DNA from: Cytobacillus oceanisediminis
GTDB lineage: Bacteria > Bacillota > Bacilli > Bacillales > Cytobacillaceae
Length of the DNA: 64,000 bases
Assembly (NCBI RefSeq): GCF_022811925.1
Contig: NZ_CP065511.1
Span: 3,093,501-3,157,500 of the forward strand
Direction of reading: 5' to 3'
Shown: positions 17,498 to 25,093 of the stretch, piece by piece
How positions within the stretch are numbered: the first letter of the stretch is position 1
Layout of the letters: every line of letters starts with the position of its first letter
The notes under the pieces: generated by a model
What the model saw: only the letters and a program-made list of their open reading frames with translations
Database searches by the model: none
What the model was told of the DNA's origin: nothing
Translations under genes and position numbers: made by a program

Positions 17498-17854
17498 TCA
17501 CTTTTTCTCCATCACAGCAAAGTAATTTTCTTCTCCATCCGCAAAGTTAAAAACCCGGCCGGAAGGCATGTCTACCATTTCTCCAACGGTAATGTCCTTG
17601 TTTGAAAAGTCGCTATATAGTTGTTCAATATTTTCCGTGAAGAACATCAATGAAGGGGTGCCCAGGTTTAATCCCGGCGACATCTTCTCTACCCACTCCT
17701 TATTGTGCAGAATTATGCTTGTTTCCGCCTCATTTGATGGAGCCACTTCGATCCATCTCATTCCCTGGCCATTATCTTCTTCGGCTATTACCTGAAACCC
17801 GGCTTTTTCAGTCCAAAAATTCACTGCTTCATCCTGATTGTTAACGTATACCAT
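17498..17854 (-). CDS. VOC (glyoxalase-fold) family protein, 5' end interrupted by TGA
   Basis: 118-residue vicinal-oxygen-chelate protein with the beta-alpha-beta-beta-beta units MVYVNNQDEAVNFWTEKAGF and PSLMFFTENIEQLYSDFSNK; function within the superfamily not predictable. The intact frame starts at ATG 17854 without a good ribosome binding site. Eight codons upstream there is ATG 17878 with AGGAG in good position, giving M-I-K-Q-V-TGA-Q-I-M-V-Y-V. Homologues normally have Gly at the TGA position (KVGQIMxYV), so the original start is cut by a nonsense codon and translation may restart at 17854. Confidence 0.75.
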   Translation of the reverse strand: MVYVNNQDEAVNFWTEKAGFQVIAEEDNGQGMRWIEVAPSNEAETSIILHNKEWVEKMSPGLNLGTPSLMFFTENIEQLYSDFSNKDITVGEMVDMPSGRVFNFADGEENYFAVMEKK

Positions 17855-17933
17855 GATTTGTCAAACTTGTTTAATCATGCTCTCACACTCCTATCGTTAT
17901 TTCATATTAAACAATTCGGAAAATTAAATCAAT

Positions 17934-17965
17934 TAAAAAAAGAGCCTTGCCCAGGACAAAGCTCT
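17934..17965 (-). terminator. Terminator after the Gly/Tyr-rich gene
   Basis: Stem AGAGC-CTTG/CAA-GCTCT (17941-17965) followed on the minus strand by seven T. Confidence 0.75.
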
Positions 17966-17971
17966 CTTCCT

Positions 17972-18253
17972 TTAGTAGTAGTAAGGATATGGCGGATACG
18001 GGTATGGCGGGTATGGATAGTATGGATATCCAAAGCCTGGTCCGGGTGCCAGCAATGCTCCGGTCGCAAGCCCCCCTAAAAATCCAAGTCCAAGTCCAAT
18101 ACCAGGTCCTCCAAACCCGAATCCCGGACGCCCAAAACCAAATCCTGGTCTTCCGAATCCAAAGCCAGGCCGGATTCGATGTTCAGTGAAATACATGTCA
18201 TTGTGCGGAACATACTCCTGTGTCATTGGCATGTGCTGATATTGATAATCCAA
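17972..18253 (-). CDS. Gly/Pro/Tyr-rich low-complexity protein
   Basis: 93 residues. A polar N-terminus precedes three near-identical RPGFGFG heptads, a short hydrophobic GLGLGFLGGLATGALL stretch and a C-terminal (YPYPP)n tail. This composition is seen in Bacillus spore coat and surface proteins. No enzymatic motif. The ATG follows a GGAGGAG site. A structural coat or exosporium role is inference from composition only. Confidence 0.7.
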   Translation of the reverse strand: MDYQYQHMPMTQEYVPHNDMYFTEHRIRPGFGFGRPGFGFGRPGFGFGGPGIGLGLGFLGGLATGALLAPGPGFGYPYYPYPPYPYPPYPYYY

Positions 18254-18427
18254 ACGGAACTCCTCCTCTGTATTTATCTACAGTAAAGGATATGCGTCAG
18301 TTGCCTATGGGGTATGGGCCCCTGCCCTTTATCCGAAAACAATCTTCATTTAGTAGATATGTAACCACACCTCTATTAGGGTTCTGCCATATTTATAATT
18401 AAATTGATAATAAAAAGAGGGATACTA

Positions 18428-18721
18428 TTGACAAGAAGAAAACAGATTCCTTGCCTTTTCCCCGGATACAGATGGTGCGGTCCCGGATGCAGCGGACCGG
18501 ATGCCCCTATTAATGGCGTGGATGCCTGCTGCAAGGCACATGATAAATGCTGGGCAAGCGGGAAATCAAAATGCAGCTGTGACCGCGAATTCCTCAGATG
18601 CCTGAAGCCTAAGACAAACAGACATGGTGAAGAAGGAACAATTGCGACGATCATTTATATTTATATGAAAATCCAAACCGATTTTACCTGCAGCCGGTTC
18701 AGGAGAAAAAGACTGTATTAA
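18428..18721 (+). CDS. Phospholipase A2-like (parvovirus VP1-type) protein
   Basis: 97 residues read from TTG 18428 (GAGGG six bases upstream). FPGYRWCGPGCSGP matches the calcium-binding loop and VDACCKAHDKCW the catalytic His-Asp helix of phospholipase A2, with His38-Asp39. The pattern is the one found in parvovirus capsid VP1 and in small Bacillus homologues. Eight cysteines could form disulfides. There is no signal peptide. The tail after residue 70 is basic and unlike the family. Catalytic activity is plausible but not shown. Followed directly by a terminator. Confidence 0.75.
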   Translation: MTRRKQIPCLFPGYRWCGPGCSGPDAPINGVDACCKAHDKCWASGKSKCSCDREFLRCLKPKTNRHGEEGTIATIIYIYMKIQTDFTCSRFRRKRLY

Positions 18722-18745
18722 AAAAGCGGCGCTAGTCGCTTTTTT
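18720..18745 (+). terminator. Terminator after the PLA2-like gene
   Basis: AAAAAAGCG/CGCTTTTTT stem with 8-base loop, overlapping the stop codon. Confidence 0.85.
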
Positions 18746-18834
18746 AATGACAACTCTATTGCTTTATAAAATGGCTTCGATTAAACTCAAGGTGTGTTAT
18801 CTGAATTATATAAAAACTTACCCAAGGAGGAACT

Positions 18835-19206
18835 ATGAAACTAGGAGCATTTTCAGTAAGTTTAAGTGTTAAAGACATTAAAAAGTCTAAAGAATTTTAC
18901 GAAAAACTTGGTTTTGAAGCATTAGGCGGGGATATTGCGCAAAATTGGCTGATCTTAAAGAATGAAAACTGTGTGATAGGTCTATTCCAAGGCATGTTCG
19001 AGAAAAACATCCTTACATTTAACCCTGGCTGGAACCAAAACGCAGAAAATTTAGAGGGATTCACTGACATCCGGGATCTTCAAAAGCAGCTGAAGGAACA
19101 AGGAATACATATCATAAACGAGGCAGATGAGTCAGGCTCCGGCCCTGCAAGTTTCACCCTCGAAGATCCGGATGGCAATGCTATTCTTTTCGATCAGCAT
19201 AGATAG
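18835..19206 (+). CDS. VOC (glyoxalase/bleomycin-resistance fold) family protein
   Basis: 123 residues with two VOC half-repeats: [21 protein letters not shown] at the N-terminus and [20 protein letters not shown] at the C-terminus, including the usual metal-ligand Glu in the last strand. It is an enzyme or ligand-binding protein of unknown substrate. The start is firm (AAGGAGG seven bases before ATG). Monocistronic, with a following bidirectional hairpin. Confidence 0.88.
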   Translation: MKLGAFSVSLSVKDIKKSKEFYEKLGFEALGGDIAQNWLILKNENCVIGLFQGMFEKNILTFNPGWNQNAENLEGFTDIRDLQKQLKEQGIHIINEADESGSGPASFTLEDPDGNAILFDQHR

Positions 19207-19230
19207 AATTGTACTTACATAATAAAGCAG

Positions 19231-19258
19231 AACAGCAGTGCCGAGTGACACTGCTGTT
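19231..19258. terminator. Bidirectional terminator hairpin
   Basis: Perfect stem AACAGCAGTG/CACTGCTGTT with an 8-base loop between the convergent VOC gene and the 76-residue gene on the other strand. Confidence 0.75.
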
Positions 19259-19272
19259 TCAGCTCAAAACAA

Positions 19273-19503
19273 TTACAACCGTTCATTTCCCCGTTTGAAG
19301 TTCCCCGTTATCTTTGCCATGATTAATTGCCTGCTCTTTTCATCTTCCGCATCATTCATTTTTTTTAGAAACTTCTCTGCATCTTTTCCTTTTAGAATTT
19401 TCACTTGTTTTCCATTATAATCAAGAAATACTGTGCTATTCTTATTTACCCGAAAACTAAATGGTTCTTCATCCAAGCGGTTCCTTTTATCAATTTGATC
19501 CAT
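19273..19503 (-). CDS. Small conserved hypothetical protein
   Basis: 76 residues, highly charged. The N-terminal strand FSFRVNKNSTVFLDYNGKQVKIL is followed by a Lys-rich helix (KGKDAEKFLKKMNDAEDEKS). The start has AGGAGG seven bases upstream. No named family recognised; the pattern is that of small cytoplasmic proteins of Bacillus species. Confidence 0.7.
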   Translation of the reverse strand: MDQIDKRNRLDEEPFSFRVNKNSTVFLDYNGKQVKILKGKDAEKFLKKMNDAEDEKSRQLIMAKITGNFKRGNERL

Positions 19504-19658
19504 TTTCTGCCTCCTTGCTTAACCAAACTATAATATAGAAAACTCAACAAGAAAACAGAATTTTATAAATTTTGATAAATGAATCAGAGAATATTCTATA
19601 GGCACTTCAGCAAAATAAAATGTATAATAACCCCATTGAAGAAATGGAGATCATGTCT

Positions 19659-20528
19659 ATGAGCATCATTTTAGCTCTGCTTGCCGCAGTATTTGCATCC
19701 TTCACAGCCATCCTCGCAAAAATTGGAATTGAAAAGGTAGATTCCAATCTGGCTACTGCAGTCCGGACGGTAGTGGTAGTCATCATGGCCTATCTTATGG
19801 TTGTGATTACGGGAGAAACGGAAAGCATCTTGACAATTTCTGTAAAATCGTACATATTTCTCATTCTTTCAGGCCTGACAACCGGCTTATCCTGGATCTG
19901 TTTCTTTAAAGCCATTCAGATCGGCGATGTATCAAAAGTAGTTCCCATTGATAAGTCGAGCGTCGTCTTAACCATTCTTTTATCATTTATAATTCTCAGG
20001 GAACCCGCTACTGCTTTAGTCGTATCAGGGGGAGTCATTATCTCCATAGGAACCTTTGTTTTAATCGGCAAAGACAGGAAAAAGAGCCGCAAGAAGAAAG
20101 TATTCAATACAAAATCGTATATTTTTCTCGCAGTCCTGTCTGCGGTATTTGCTGCAGCCACCAATATTTTAGCAAAGATCGGAATTGAAGACGTCGACTC
20201 CAATGTGGCTACTTTCATCCGGACTGTGGTCATCATTATTTTCGCCTGGGGAATAGTGTTTTTTCAGGGGACATTTAAGGATCTTAAAAAAATCTCCAAA
20301 AAGTCCTACCTATTTCTTTTCCTCTCGGGAGCCGCGACCGGATTATCCTGGCTGTGCTATTTCGGTGCTCTTGCCATTGGCAAGGTTAGTGTGGTCAACC
20401 CCATTGATAAGTTCAGTGTGGTGCTGACAATGATTTTAAGTTTTATTATTTTAAAAGAGAAGCCGGCAATGAATACAATTGCAGGCGCCATTTTGATTAC
20501 GATCGGGACGGCTTTGCTGATAATCTAG
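19659..20528 (+). CDS. EamA/DMT-superfamily transporter
   Basis: 289-residue integral membrane protein with ten predicted helices built from two EamA repeats. AKIGIEKVDSNLATAVRTV in the first half is nearly repeated as AKIGIEDVDSNVATFIRTV in the second, and TGLSWICFFKAIQIGDVSKV as TGLSWLCYFGALAIGKVSVV. The drug/metabolite transporter class exports metabolites or takes up small solutes; substrate unknown. Several in-frame ATGs exist; 19659 is best placed (nine bases) after GGAG. Followed by a terminator. Confidence 0.9.
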   Translation: MSIILALLAAVFASFTAILAKIGIEKVDSNLATAVRTVVVVIMAYLMVVITGETESILTISVKSYIFLILSGLTTGLSWICFFKAIQIGDVSKVVPIDKSSVVLTILLSFIILREPATALVVSGGVIISIGTFVLIGKDRKKSRKKKVFNTKSYIFLAVLSAVFAAATNILAKIGIEDVDSNVATFIRTVVIIIFAWGIVFFQGTFKDLKKISKKSYLFLFLSGAATGLSWLCYFGALAIGKVSVVNPIDKFSVVLTMILSFIILKEKPAMNTIAGAILITIGTALLII

Positions 20529-20551
20529 GCGTTAATTAAAGATAAATACAT

Positions 20552-20579
20552 AAAAAAACGGCTTTAAGCCGTTTTTTTA
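20552..20579 (+). terminator. Terminator after the EamA gene
   Basis: AAAACGGCTT/AAGCCGTTTT stem followed by T7, 25 bases after the stop codon. Confidence 0.9.
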
Positions 20580-20639
20580 TGATTTTGCATGGAGATTGGG
20601 CTTTCCGCAGCCGTTTTTCAGAGCTATATAAGCATTATT

Positions 20640-20765
20640 GACGTGCTAGTGAAATTTACGTGCGGATAGACCAAATTTACTTTCGGATAAAATATTTTAT
20701 TTGCACATAGCCCTATTTTACTTGCGGATAAAACTATTTACTTGCGTATAGCCAATTTCATCATA
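20640..20765. repeat. Degenerate short tandem repeat, about 22-24 bp
   Basis: Five to six diverged copies of a unit with core TTTACTTGCGGATA followed alternately by AAA or GCC/ACC (for example TTTACGTGCGGATAG, TTTACTTTCGGATAAAA, TTTACTTGCGGATAAAA, TTTACTTGCGTATAGCC). It fills the gap between the EamA terminator and the stop of the acetyltransferase gene. Confidence 0.65.
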
Positions 20766-20768
20766 CCC

Positions 20769-21620
20769 CTATCCAAAAGCCTGCGAAGCAATAGCATATA
20801 AGGAATGGTTCCTCTGCGGCATAGCTGCTGAATTTTTTATCATAACTGGAGGAGTATTTGCTTTAACAAAACCGGTTCGCTCCAAAAAAGACATAAAATC
20901 CGTTCTTCCCTCTGGAACATCAATTCGCAGCTTCCCTTTATGATGTGAAGCCAATTTTTCTACGATTAAAGCAGCTGTTTCTGAATCTGGAGCAGCAATG
21001 GGTCCGAGTATTAAATTGACTGGCCCCTGTATGGATAATCCATATCCAATGATTTCTCCAGTATTATTTTTAGCAACAATACATTGTTTGGACTGGCTGA
21101 TTCGATTGCGGAGAAAAACGCTTCGCTTATCGCCAAAGGCAGCCCCATCCAAATCAACAAGTTTGGCTAAAGCAGACTGATTGAAGTCTTCTATGAAAAC
21201 TCCATCATGATCCTGTAAATTTTCAGGGTCGAATTTATCACAAAGAAATTTGCTTATAAAACCCACTGTTGTGAAGCCCATTTTTTCATAAAGGGGCTGT
21301 CCTTCCTTAGTTGCAATTAGCATTACCGTCATATCTGCAGTAATACTTCCAGCACATTTCCGGACTGCTTCCATTGCCAGCCCTAATCCCCTGAATTCTT
21401 CATGGACAATAACCATGCCAATCGACGCCAGTTTAGTGTCATAGGGGATTATTGCTGAACTAGAAACAATTCTCCCTGCAGAATCCTTATGACCGAAAAC
21501 TCTCCCAGATTCCAAAAGTGTTCCAACTTCATGTTCATCATAATCCCATCCAACCGATGCCGATAAATCTATTAGACCGGGAATATCATATTGATTTAAT
21601 TCTGCTAATTTTGCTATCAT
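20769..21620 (-). CDS. GNAT-family N-acetyltransferase with second C-terminal domain
   Basis: 283 residues from ATG 21620 (GAGGGAG upstream); a longer frame exists but lacks a site. Residues 1-135 are a GNAT fold with the acetyl-CoA loop motif VIVHEEFRGLGLAMEAVRKC. The C-terminal half has the Acetyltransf_18/YitH-like arrangement (GPVNLILGPIAAPDSETA, LRIDVPEGRTDFMSFLERTG). Substrate unknown. Confidence 0.85.
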   Translation of the reverse strand: MIAKLAELNQYDIPGLIDLSASVGWDYDEHEVGTLLESGRVFGHKDSAGRIVSSSAIIPYDTKLASIGMVIVHEEFRGLGLAMEAVRKCAGSITADMTVMLIATKEGQPLYEKMGFTTVGFISKFLCDKFDPENLQDHDGVFIEDFNQSALAKLVDLDGAAFGDKRSVFLRNRISQSKQCIVAKNNTGEIIGYGLSIQGPVNLILGPIAAPDSETAALIVEKLASHHKGKLRIDVPEGRTDFMSFLERTGFVKANTPPVMIKNSAAMPQRNHSLYAIASQAFG

Positions 21621-21691
21621 TCGCTTCTCCCTCTTAGTCTTTTGTTTTTTCACCCCAATAAGTATTAAATACCCTTTATACAAAATCCTTC

Positions 21692-22186
21692 TTACTTTAC
21701 ACATCCCTTTAATGTGTTTTGTAAAACTGCCGGCCCCAGATTACCGGAACGGGAATTGGACAGTCGCAATTGCACGATTGCATCAGCAGAAAGTTCTGCG
21801 GATATTTCGTCAAACTTTCCGGCCAATGGGGAGCCGCCAAACCAGCTTGGCTGATCTTCTTTAACAGGATACATTTTAAATCTCCAGCTGATCACACCCG
21901 GTATTTGTGCAAACCCTTCATATTGATCATAATCGCCAAATGCTGAAGGCAAGGGCATCCAGTCAGCGTAGATTCCAATAGCTGTCCGTTCTCTGACAGG
22001 ACTCCCCGGCTCCTCTGAATATGGTTTCTTCACTTTAGTTATAAGAGCTGTCCCCTGGATATTCGGGATATCTTTTACAGGCTCCAGCACACTGCTGCAG
22101 GGATAGGAAAGGGACCCTGCATGTGCTGCATTTATTTGAGGTGCAAAAAATGCAAAAAATACCGTTAATATCAAGAATTTATTCAT
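21692..22186 (-). CDS. Secreted protein of unknown function
   Basis: 164 residues with a clear N-terminal signal peptide (MNKFLILTVFFAFFAPQINAAHA, cleavage near residue 23). The mature domain has two Cys (near residues 30 and 162) that could form a disulfide. It contains the Trp-containing strands GIYADWMPLPSAFGDYDQY and GVISWRFKMYPVKE. I do not recognise the family. Good GGAGG ribosome binding site. Confidence 0.7.
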   Translation of the reverse strand: MNKFLILTVFFAFFAPQINAAHAGSLSYPCSSVLEPVKDIPNIQGTALITKVKKPYSEEPGSPVRERTAIGIYADWMPLPSAFGDYDQYEGFAQIPGVISWRFKMYPVKEDQPSWFGGSPLAGKFDEISAELSADAIVQLRLSNSRSGNLGPAVLQNTLKGCVK

Positions 22187-22249
22187 CAGATTTCCTCCAT
22201 TTCAAAGAGTAATTTTCCCCTTCCTTCTTTTTAAAATTCGGAGGAACCT

Positions 22250-22278
22250 TTGACTTTTTTAATAGATGAATTTATAAT
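22250..22278 (+). promoter_or_regulatory. Sigma-A promoter of the leader-rlmA-ABC-F operon
   Basis: TTGACT (22250-22255), 17-base spacer, TATAAT (22273-22278). Near-consensus vegetative promoter, about 30 bases before the leader peptide start. Confidence 0.8.
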
Positions 22279-22317
22279 GACCAATGTATCTAATTATTTT
22301 AGGAGGATTATTAAAAA

Positions 22318-22362
22318 ATGACACACGCGATGAGACTTCGATTCCCAACTTTGAACCAGTAA
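22318..22362 (+). CDS. ErmDL-like leader peptide (macrolide-arrest type)
   Basis: Fourteen-codon frame MTHAMRLRFPTLNQ behind AGGAGG. From memory the leader of ermD is MTHSMRLRFPTLNQ, so the only difference is residue 4. The MRLR (Arg-x-Arg) segment is the known ribosome-arrest core in ErmDL, where a macrolide-bound ribosome stalls. Here it precedes two terminators and an rRNA methyltransferase plus an ABC-F gene, so it most likely controls them by stalling-dependent attenuation. Sequence and position are seen; the mechanism is inference from the family. Confidence 0.9.
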   Translation: MTHAMRLRFPTLNQ

Positions 22363-22379
22363 TTTAATACGTTCAAAGG

Positions 22380-22497
22380 CTCTGTTTGTGTTAACAGAGT
22401 AAACGGGATTAGTCTGTCCTTTTTTAATAATCTTCAGTTCATATTGAAATAGCTCATTTTGGTGTTATTTCTTAAATTGCCAGTAATTTATGGCAAT
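22380..22497 (+). promoter_or_regulatory. Leader RNA hairpins downstream of the leader peptide
   Basis: Two perfect stems: CTCTGTT/AACAGAG (22380-22399) and ATTGCCA/TGGCAAT (22476-22497). They lie between the leader stop and the first terminator and are candidates for the alternative pairing that decides read-through. No specific antiterminator could be fixed by eye. Confidence 0.5.
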
Positions 22498-22510
22498 ATT
22501 GATATGAATG

Positions 22511-22541
22511 GAAAGGCGGATTTTTCTGCCTTTCTTTTTTT
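22511..22541 (+). terminator. First attenuator terminator
   Basis: GAAAGGC/GCCTTTC stem (22511-22534) followed by T7, about 150 bases after the leader peptide. Confidence 0.85.
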
Positions 22542-22646
22542 ATGTCTATACGCCTTCCCATAGACAAGCAAAAGGAAGGTTTATTTGCTGACGGCTCCTG
22601 ATCAGCCCCTAACCGAATTAGGATGGGTCCTCTTCCCTTTACTCTG

Positions 22647-22676
22647 AATCACAGGCAGATGCCTGTGATTTTTTTA
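22647..22676 (+). terminator. Second attenuator terminator
   Basis: Perfect 10-bp stem AATCACAGGC/GCCTGTGATT with a 4-base loop and T-run. It ends only seven bases before the ribosome binding site of the methyltransferase gene, so the operon cannot be expressed without read-through. Confidence 0.85.
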
Positions 22677-22694
22677 TTGAAAGGAAGAAGAAAA

Positions 22695-23567
22695 ATGGAG
22701 ATTCATGCGAAATATAAAAATTTCAGCAATGCACTTAGATGCCCGAACTGTGAAGATTCACTGCAGGTTGTTCAATCGAAAAGCCTGATTTGCCCGAACA
22801 GGCATACCTTTGATATTTCACACCATGGCTATGTGAACACGCTCAGCCATTCACCGAAGAGCCGGTACAATAAAGCCTTATTTGAAGCCAGGAAGAAAAT
22901 CATTATGGAGAGTGAACTTTTTAAACTGCTTCATGAGAAAATATCAGCCGTAATTGACACCTATTCCGCCGATTCTGACACCCCTGCCTTAATTCTTGAT
23001 ACAGGGTGCGGTGAAGGATCACATCTGGAAAAGATTATGGGCAAATCCAGAAACAGAACGATGACCGGTATTGGCCTGGATTTATCCAAAGCCGGTATTG
23101 CTCAGGCTGCAAAAAGTTATAAACATTCGATTTGGCTTATCGGGGATCTGGCAAAATCTCCTCTAGCTGATCATTCTATGAATATGATATTAAATATCTT
23201 TTCTCCTTCTAATTACAAGGAGTTTAAGAAGATTTTGGTTCCAGATGGGCTCATCATTAAGGTGGTTCCGCGAGCTGCCCATTTGAAAGAGCTGCGGGAT
23301 GCCATTCATGGAAGCAAAGAGAATAGTCTTTACAAGAATGATGAAACCATTTCACTTTTTAAAAAGAATTTTACTCTTACTGACATAATTACTGTGTCGG
23401 ATGCAAGAGAGTTGAATAATAGTGAACGGACACATTTAGTGCAGATGTCTCCACTTGCCTGGGATTCAAGTGAGACATCTTTAGATGCATTTATCACCAA
23501 GAGAAGTCAAATCACAATCGACGCAGATATTTTAATCGGATTAAACCAAAAAGAAACGAGGTTATAA
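22695..23567 (+). CDS. RlmA-type 23S rRNA (guanine-N1) methyltransferase
   Basis: SAM-dependent methyltransferase of the RlmA family (RlmA(I) methylates G745, RlmA(II)/TlrB G748 of 23S rRNA in the macrolide exit tunnel). 290 residues. It has an N-terminal zinc site Cys16, Cys19, Cys33, His37 (RCPNCED and ICPNRHTF), the SAM motif LILDTGCGEGSH near residue 99, and NIFSPSNYKEF in the catalytic region. ATG 22695 follows AAAGGAAG; the longer frame would run through the terminator hairpin. First structural gene of the operon. In Gram-positives RlmA(II) confers tylosin-type tolerance, which fits the leader peptide. Confidence 0.88.
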   Translation: MEIHAKYKNFSNALRCPNCEDSLQVVQSKSLICPNRHTFDISHHGYVNTLSHSPKSRYNKALFEARKKIIMESELFKLLHEKISAVIDTYSADSDTPALILDTGCGEGSHLEKIMGKSRNRTMTGIGLDLSKAGIAQAAKSYKHSIWLIGDLAKSPLADHSMNMILNIFSPSNYKEFKKILVPDGLIIKVVPRAAHLKELRDAIHGSKENSLYKNDETISLFKKNFTLTDIITVSDARELNNSERTHLVQMSPLAWDSSETSLDAFITKRSQITIDADILIGLNQKETRL

Positions 23568-23569
23568 TA

Positions 23570-25036
23570 ATGGAAAATGTACTTTTTGAATTAGAAAATA
23601 TTAAAGTATCCTATTTAGATAGATTAGTATTAAATATTCCCCGGCTGGCCGTGCATCAGTTTGACCGGATTGGCATTGTCGGAAAAAACGGGGCTGGTAA
23701 AAGCACCCTGCTGAAGCTGATGGCTGGACAGTTAAAGTCTGAAAAAGGACGGGTTAAAAGATTTGCTGATTTTGCCTATTTCGATCAGCTGTCAGCACCA
23801 GAAGCGAGCGAAATAGATTATAAACTGGCTGGACAGCTATCAATACCTCAAACCGAAATAGAAAATTTAAGCGGCGGGGAAAGAACCAGGAGGAAATTGG
23901 CGCAAATTTTTTCCAGCTATTATGAAGGCTTATTAATTGATGAGCCAACCACTCACCTTGATGAAGAAGGCACACAATTCTTTATTGAAGAGCTGACCTA
24001 TTATTATGGGGCACTTGTGCTGGTCAGCCATGACCGGTATGTGCTTGACAAGCTGGTCACGAAAATTTGGGAAATTGAAGATGGATCGGTGACAGAATAT
24101 ACGGGTAACTATTCTGATTATACGGAACAAAAAGACCTGCAGCGAAAACAGCAGCTCGAGCAGCATGAAAAATATGTGAAAGAGAAGTCCCGCTTATTAA
24201 AAGCCGCTGAGGAAAAAATGAAAAAGGCCGAGAAAATTACACAGGCAAATGGACATATCTCCAAAAAGGAAACAAAGGCCAAAGCCAATAAAATGTTTAT
24301 GACAAAATCCAAAGATACAAGCCAAAAAGCTGTCCAGCGCGCTGCCAAAGCAATCGAACAGCGGGTACAGAAGCTGGAGAATGTGGATGCGCCAAAGGAA
24401 GAAATGACGATTCGTTTTCATCAGCATCCGGCACTGGAAATGCACAATAAATTTCCCATCATGGGCGATCGGGTAACTTTAAAAGGCGGAGAAAGAACAC
24501 TTCTGAAAGAAGCAAGCTTTCAATTCTCCCTTGGCAATACCATTGCCATTACAGGAAAAAACGGATCAGGAAAAACAACTCTGCTCAATCACATCCTGAA
24601 TCTCGGCGAGGGCATAACCATCTCTCCTAAAGCGGTTATAGGCGCCTATGAACAGATGGATTATCAATTCGATAAAAGCAAAACTGTGCTGGAATATTTG
24701 AAAGAAAAAAGCGATTATGATGATAGTAAAATTCGTTCTGTTCTTCACTCCATGAGTTTTACAGGAAATGACCTTAAAAAGGATGTGCGCAGTTTAAGCG
24801 GCGGAGAAGCTATCCGTCTCGTGCTATGCCAGCTGTTCTTGGGCAGATATAATGTACTGATTTTAGATGAGCCGACGAATTTTTTGGACGTTTTTTGCAT
24901 TGAGGCACTGGAGCGGTTTTTAAAAGTATATGAAGGAACCATCCTACTGGTATCCCATGATAAAGTGTTTGTGGATCGGGTGGCTGATTGCGTGTATGCC
25001 ATAGAAGAACATGTGCTGGTTCTAAAGAAGAGCTAA
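23570..25036 (+). CDS. ABC-F ribosome protection protein (Msr/Vga/Lsa-like)
   Basis: 488-residue soluble protein with two ABC ATPase domains and no membrane part. Domain 1 has Walker A GIVGKNGAGKST, signature LSGGERTRRK and Walker B LLIDEPTTHLDE. Domain 2 has Walker A GKNGSGKTT, signature LSGGEAIRLVL and Walker B LILDEPTNFLD. A long charged helical linker (about 185-290) is the antibiotic-resistance element that in ARE-ABC-F proteins reaches the peptidyl-transferase or exit-tunnel site and displaces drugs. The length equals Msr(A). It starts two bases after the methyltransferase stop, so the two are co-transcribed. The drug class cannot be fixed by eye. Confidence 0.9.
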   Translation: MENVLFELENIKVSYLDRLVLNIPRLAVHQFDRIGIVGKNGAGKSTLLKLMAGQLKSEKGRVKRFADFAYFDQLSAPEASEIDYKLAGQLSIPQTEIENLSGGERTRRKLAQIFSSYYEGLLIDEPTTHLDEEGTQFFIEELTYYYGALVLVSHDRYVLDKLVTKIWEIEDGSVTEYTGNYSDYTEQKDLQRKQQLEQHEKYVKEKSRLLKAAEEKMKKAEKITQANGHISKKETKAKANKMFMTKSKDTSQKAVQRAAKAIEQRVQKLENVDAPKEEMTIRFHQHPALEMHNKFPIMGDRVTLKGGERTLLKEASFQFSLGNTIAITGKNGSGKTTLLNHILNLGEGITISPKAVIGAYEQMDYQFDKSKTVLEYLKEKSDYDDSKIRSVLHSMSFTGNDLKKDVRSLSGGEAIRLVLCQLFLGRYNVLILDEPTNFLDVFCIEALERFLKVYEGTILLVSHDKVFVDRVADCVYAIEEHVLVLKKS

Positions 25037-25042
25037 AAGAAA

Positions 25043-25078
25043 AAATGGACCCGACTACTTTTGCAGGAGGGTCCATTT
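25043..25078 (+). terminator. Terminator of the rlmA-ABC-F operon
   Basis: Stem AAATGGACCC/GGGTCCATTT with a 16-base loop, starting seven bases after the ABC-F stop. Confidence 0.8.
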
Positions 25079-25093
25079 CTTTAATTATGCGGC

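Noticed and set aside
18376..18654. 92-codon frame antisense to the PLA2-like gene
   Set aside because: The sense product has the complete PLA2 signature and its own ribosome binding site and terminator.
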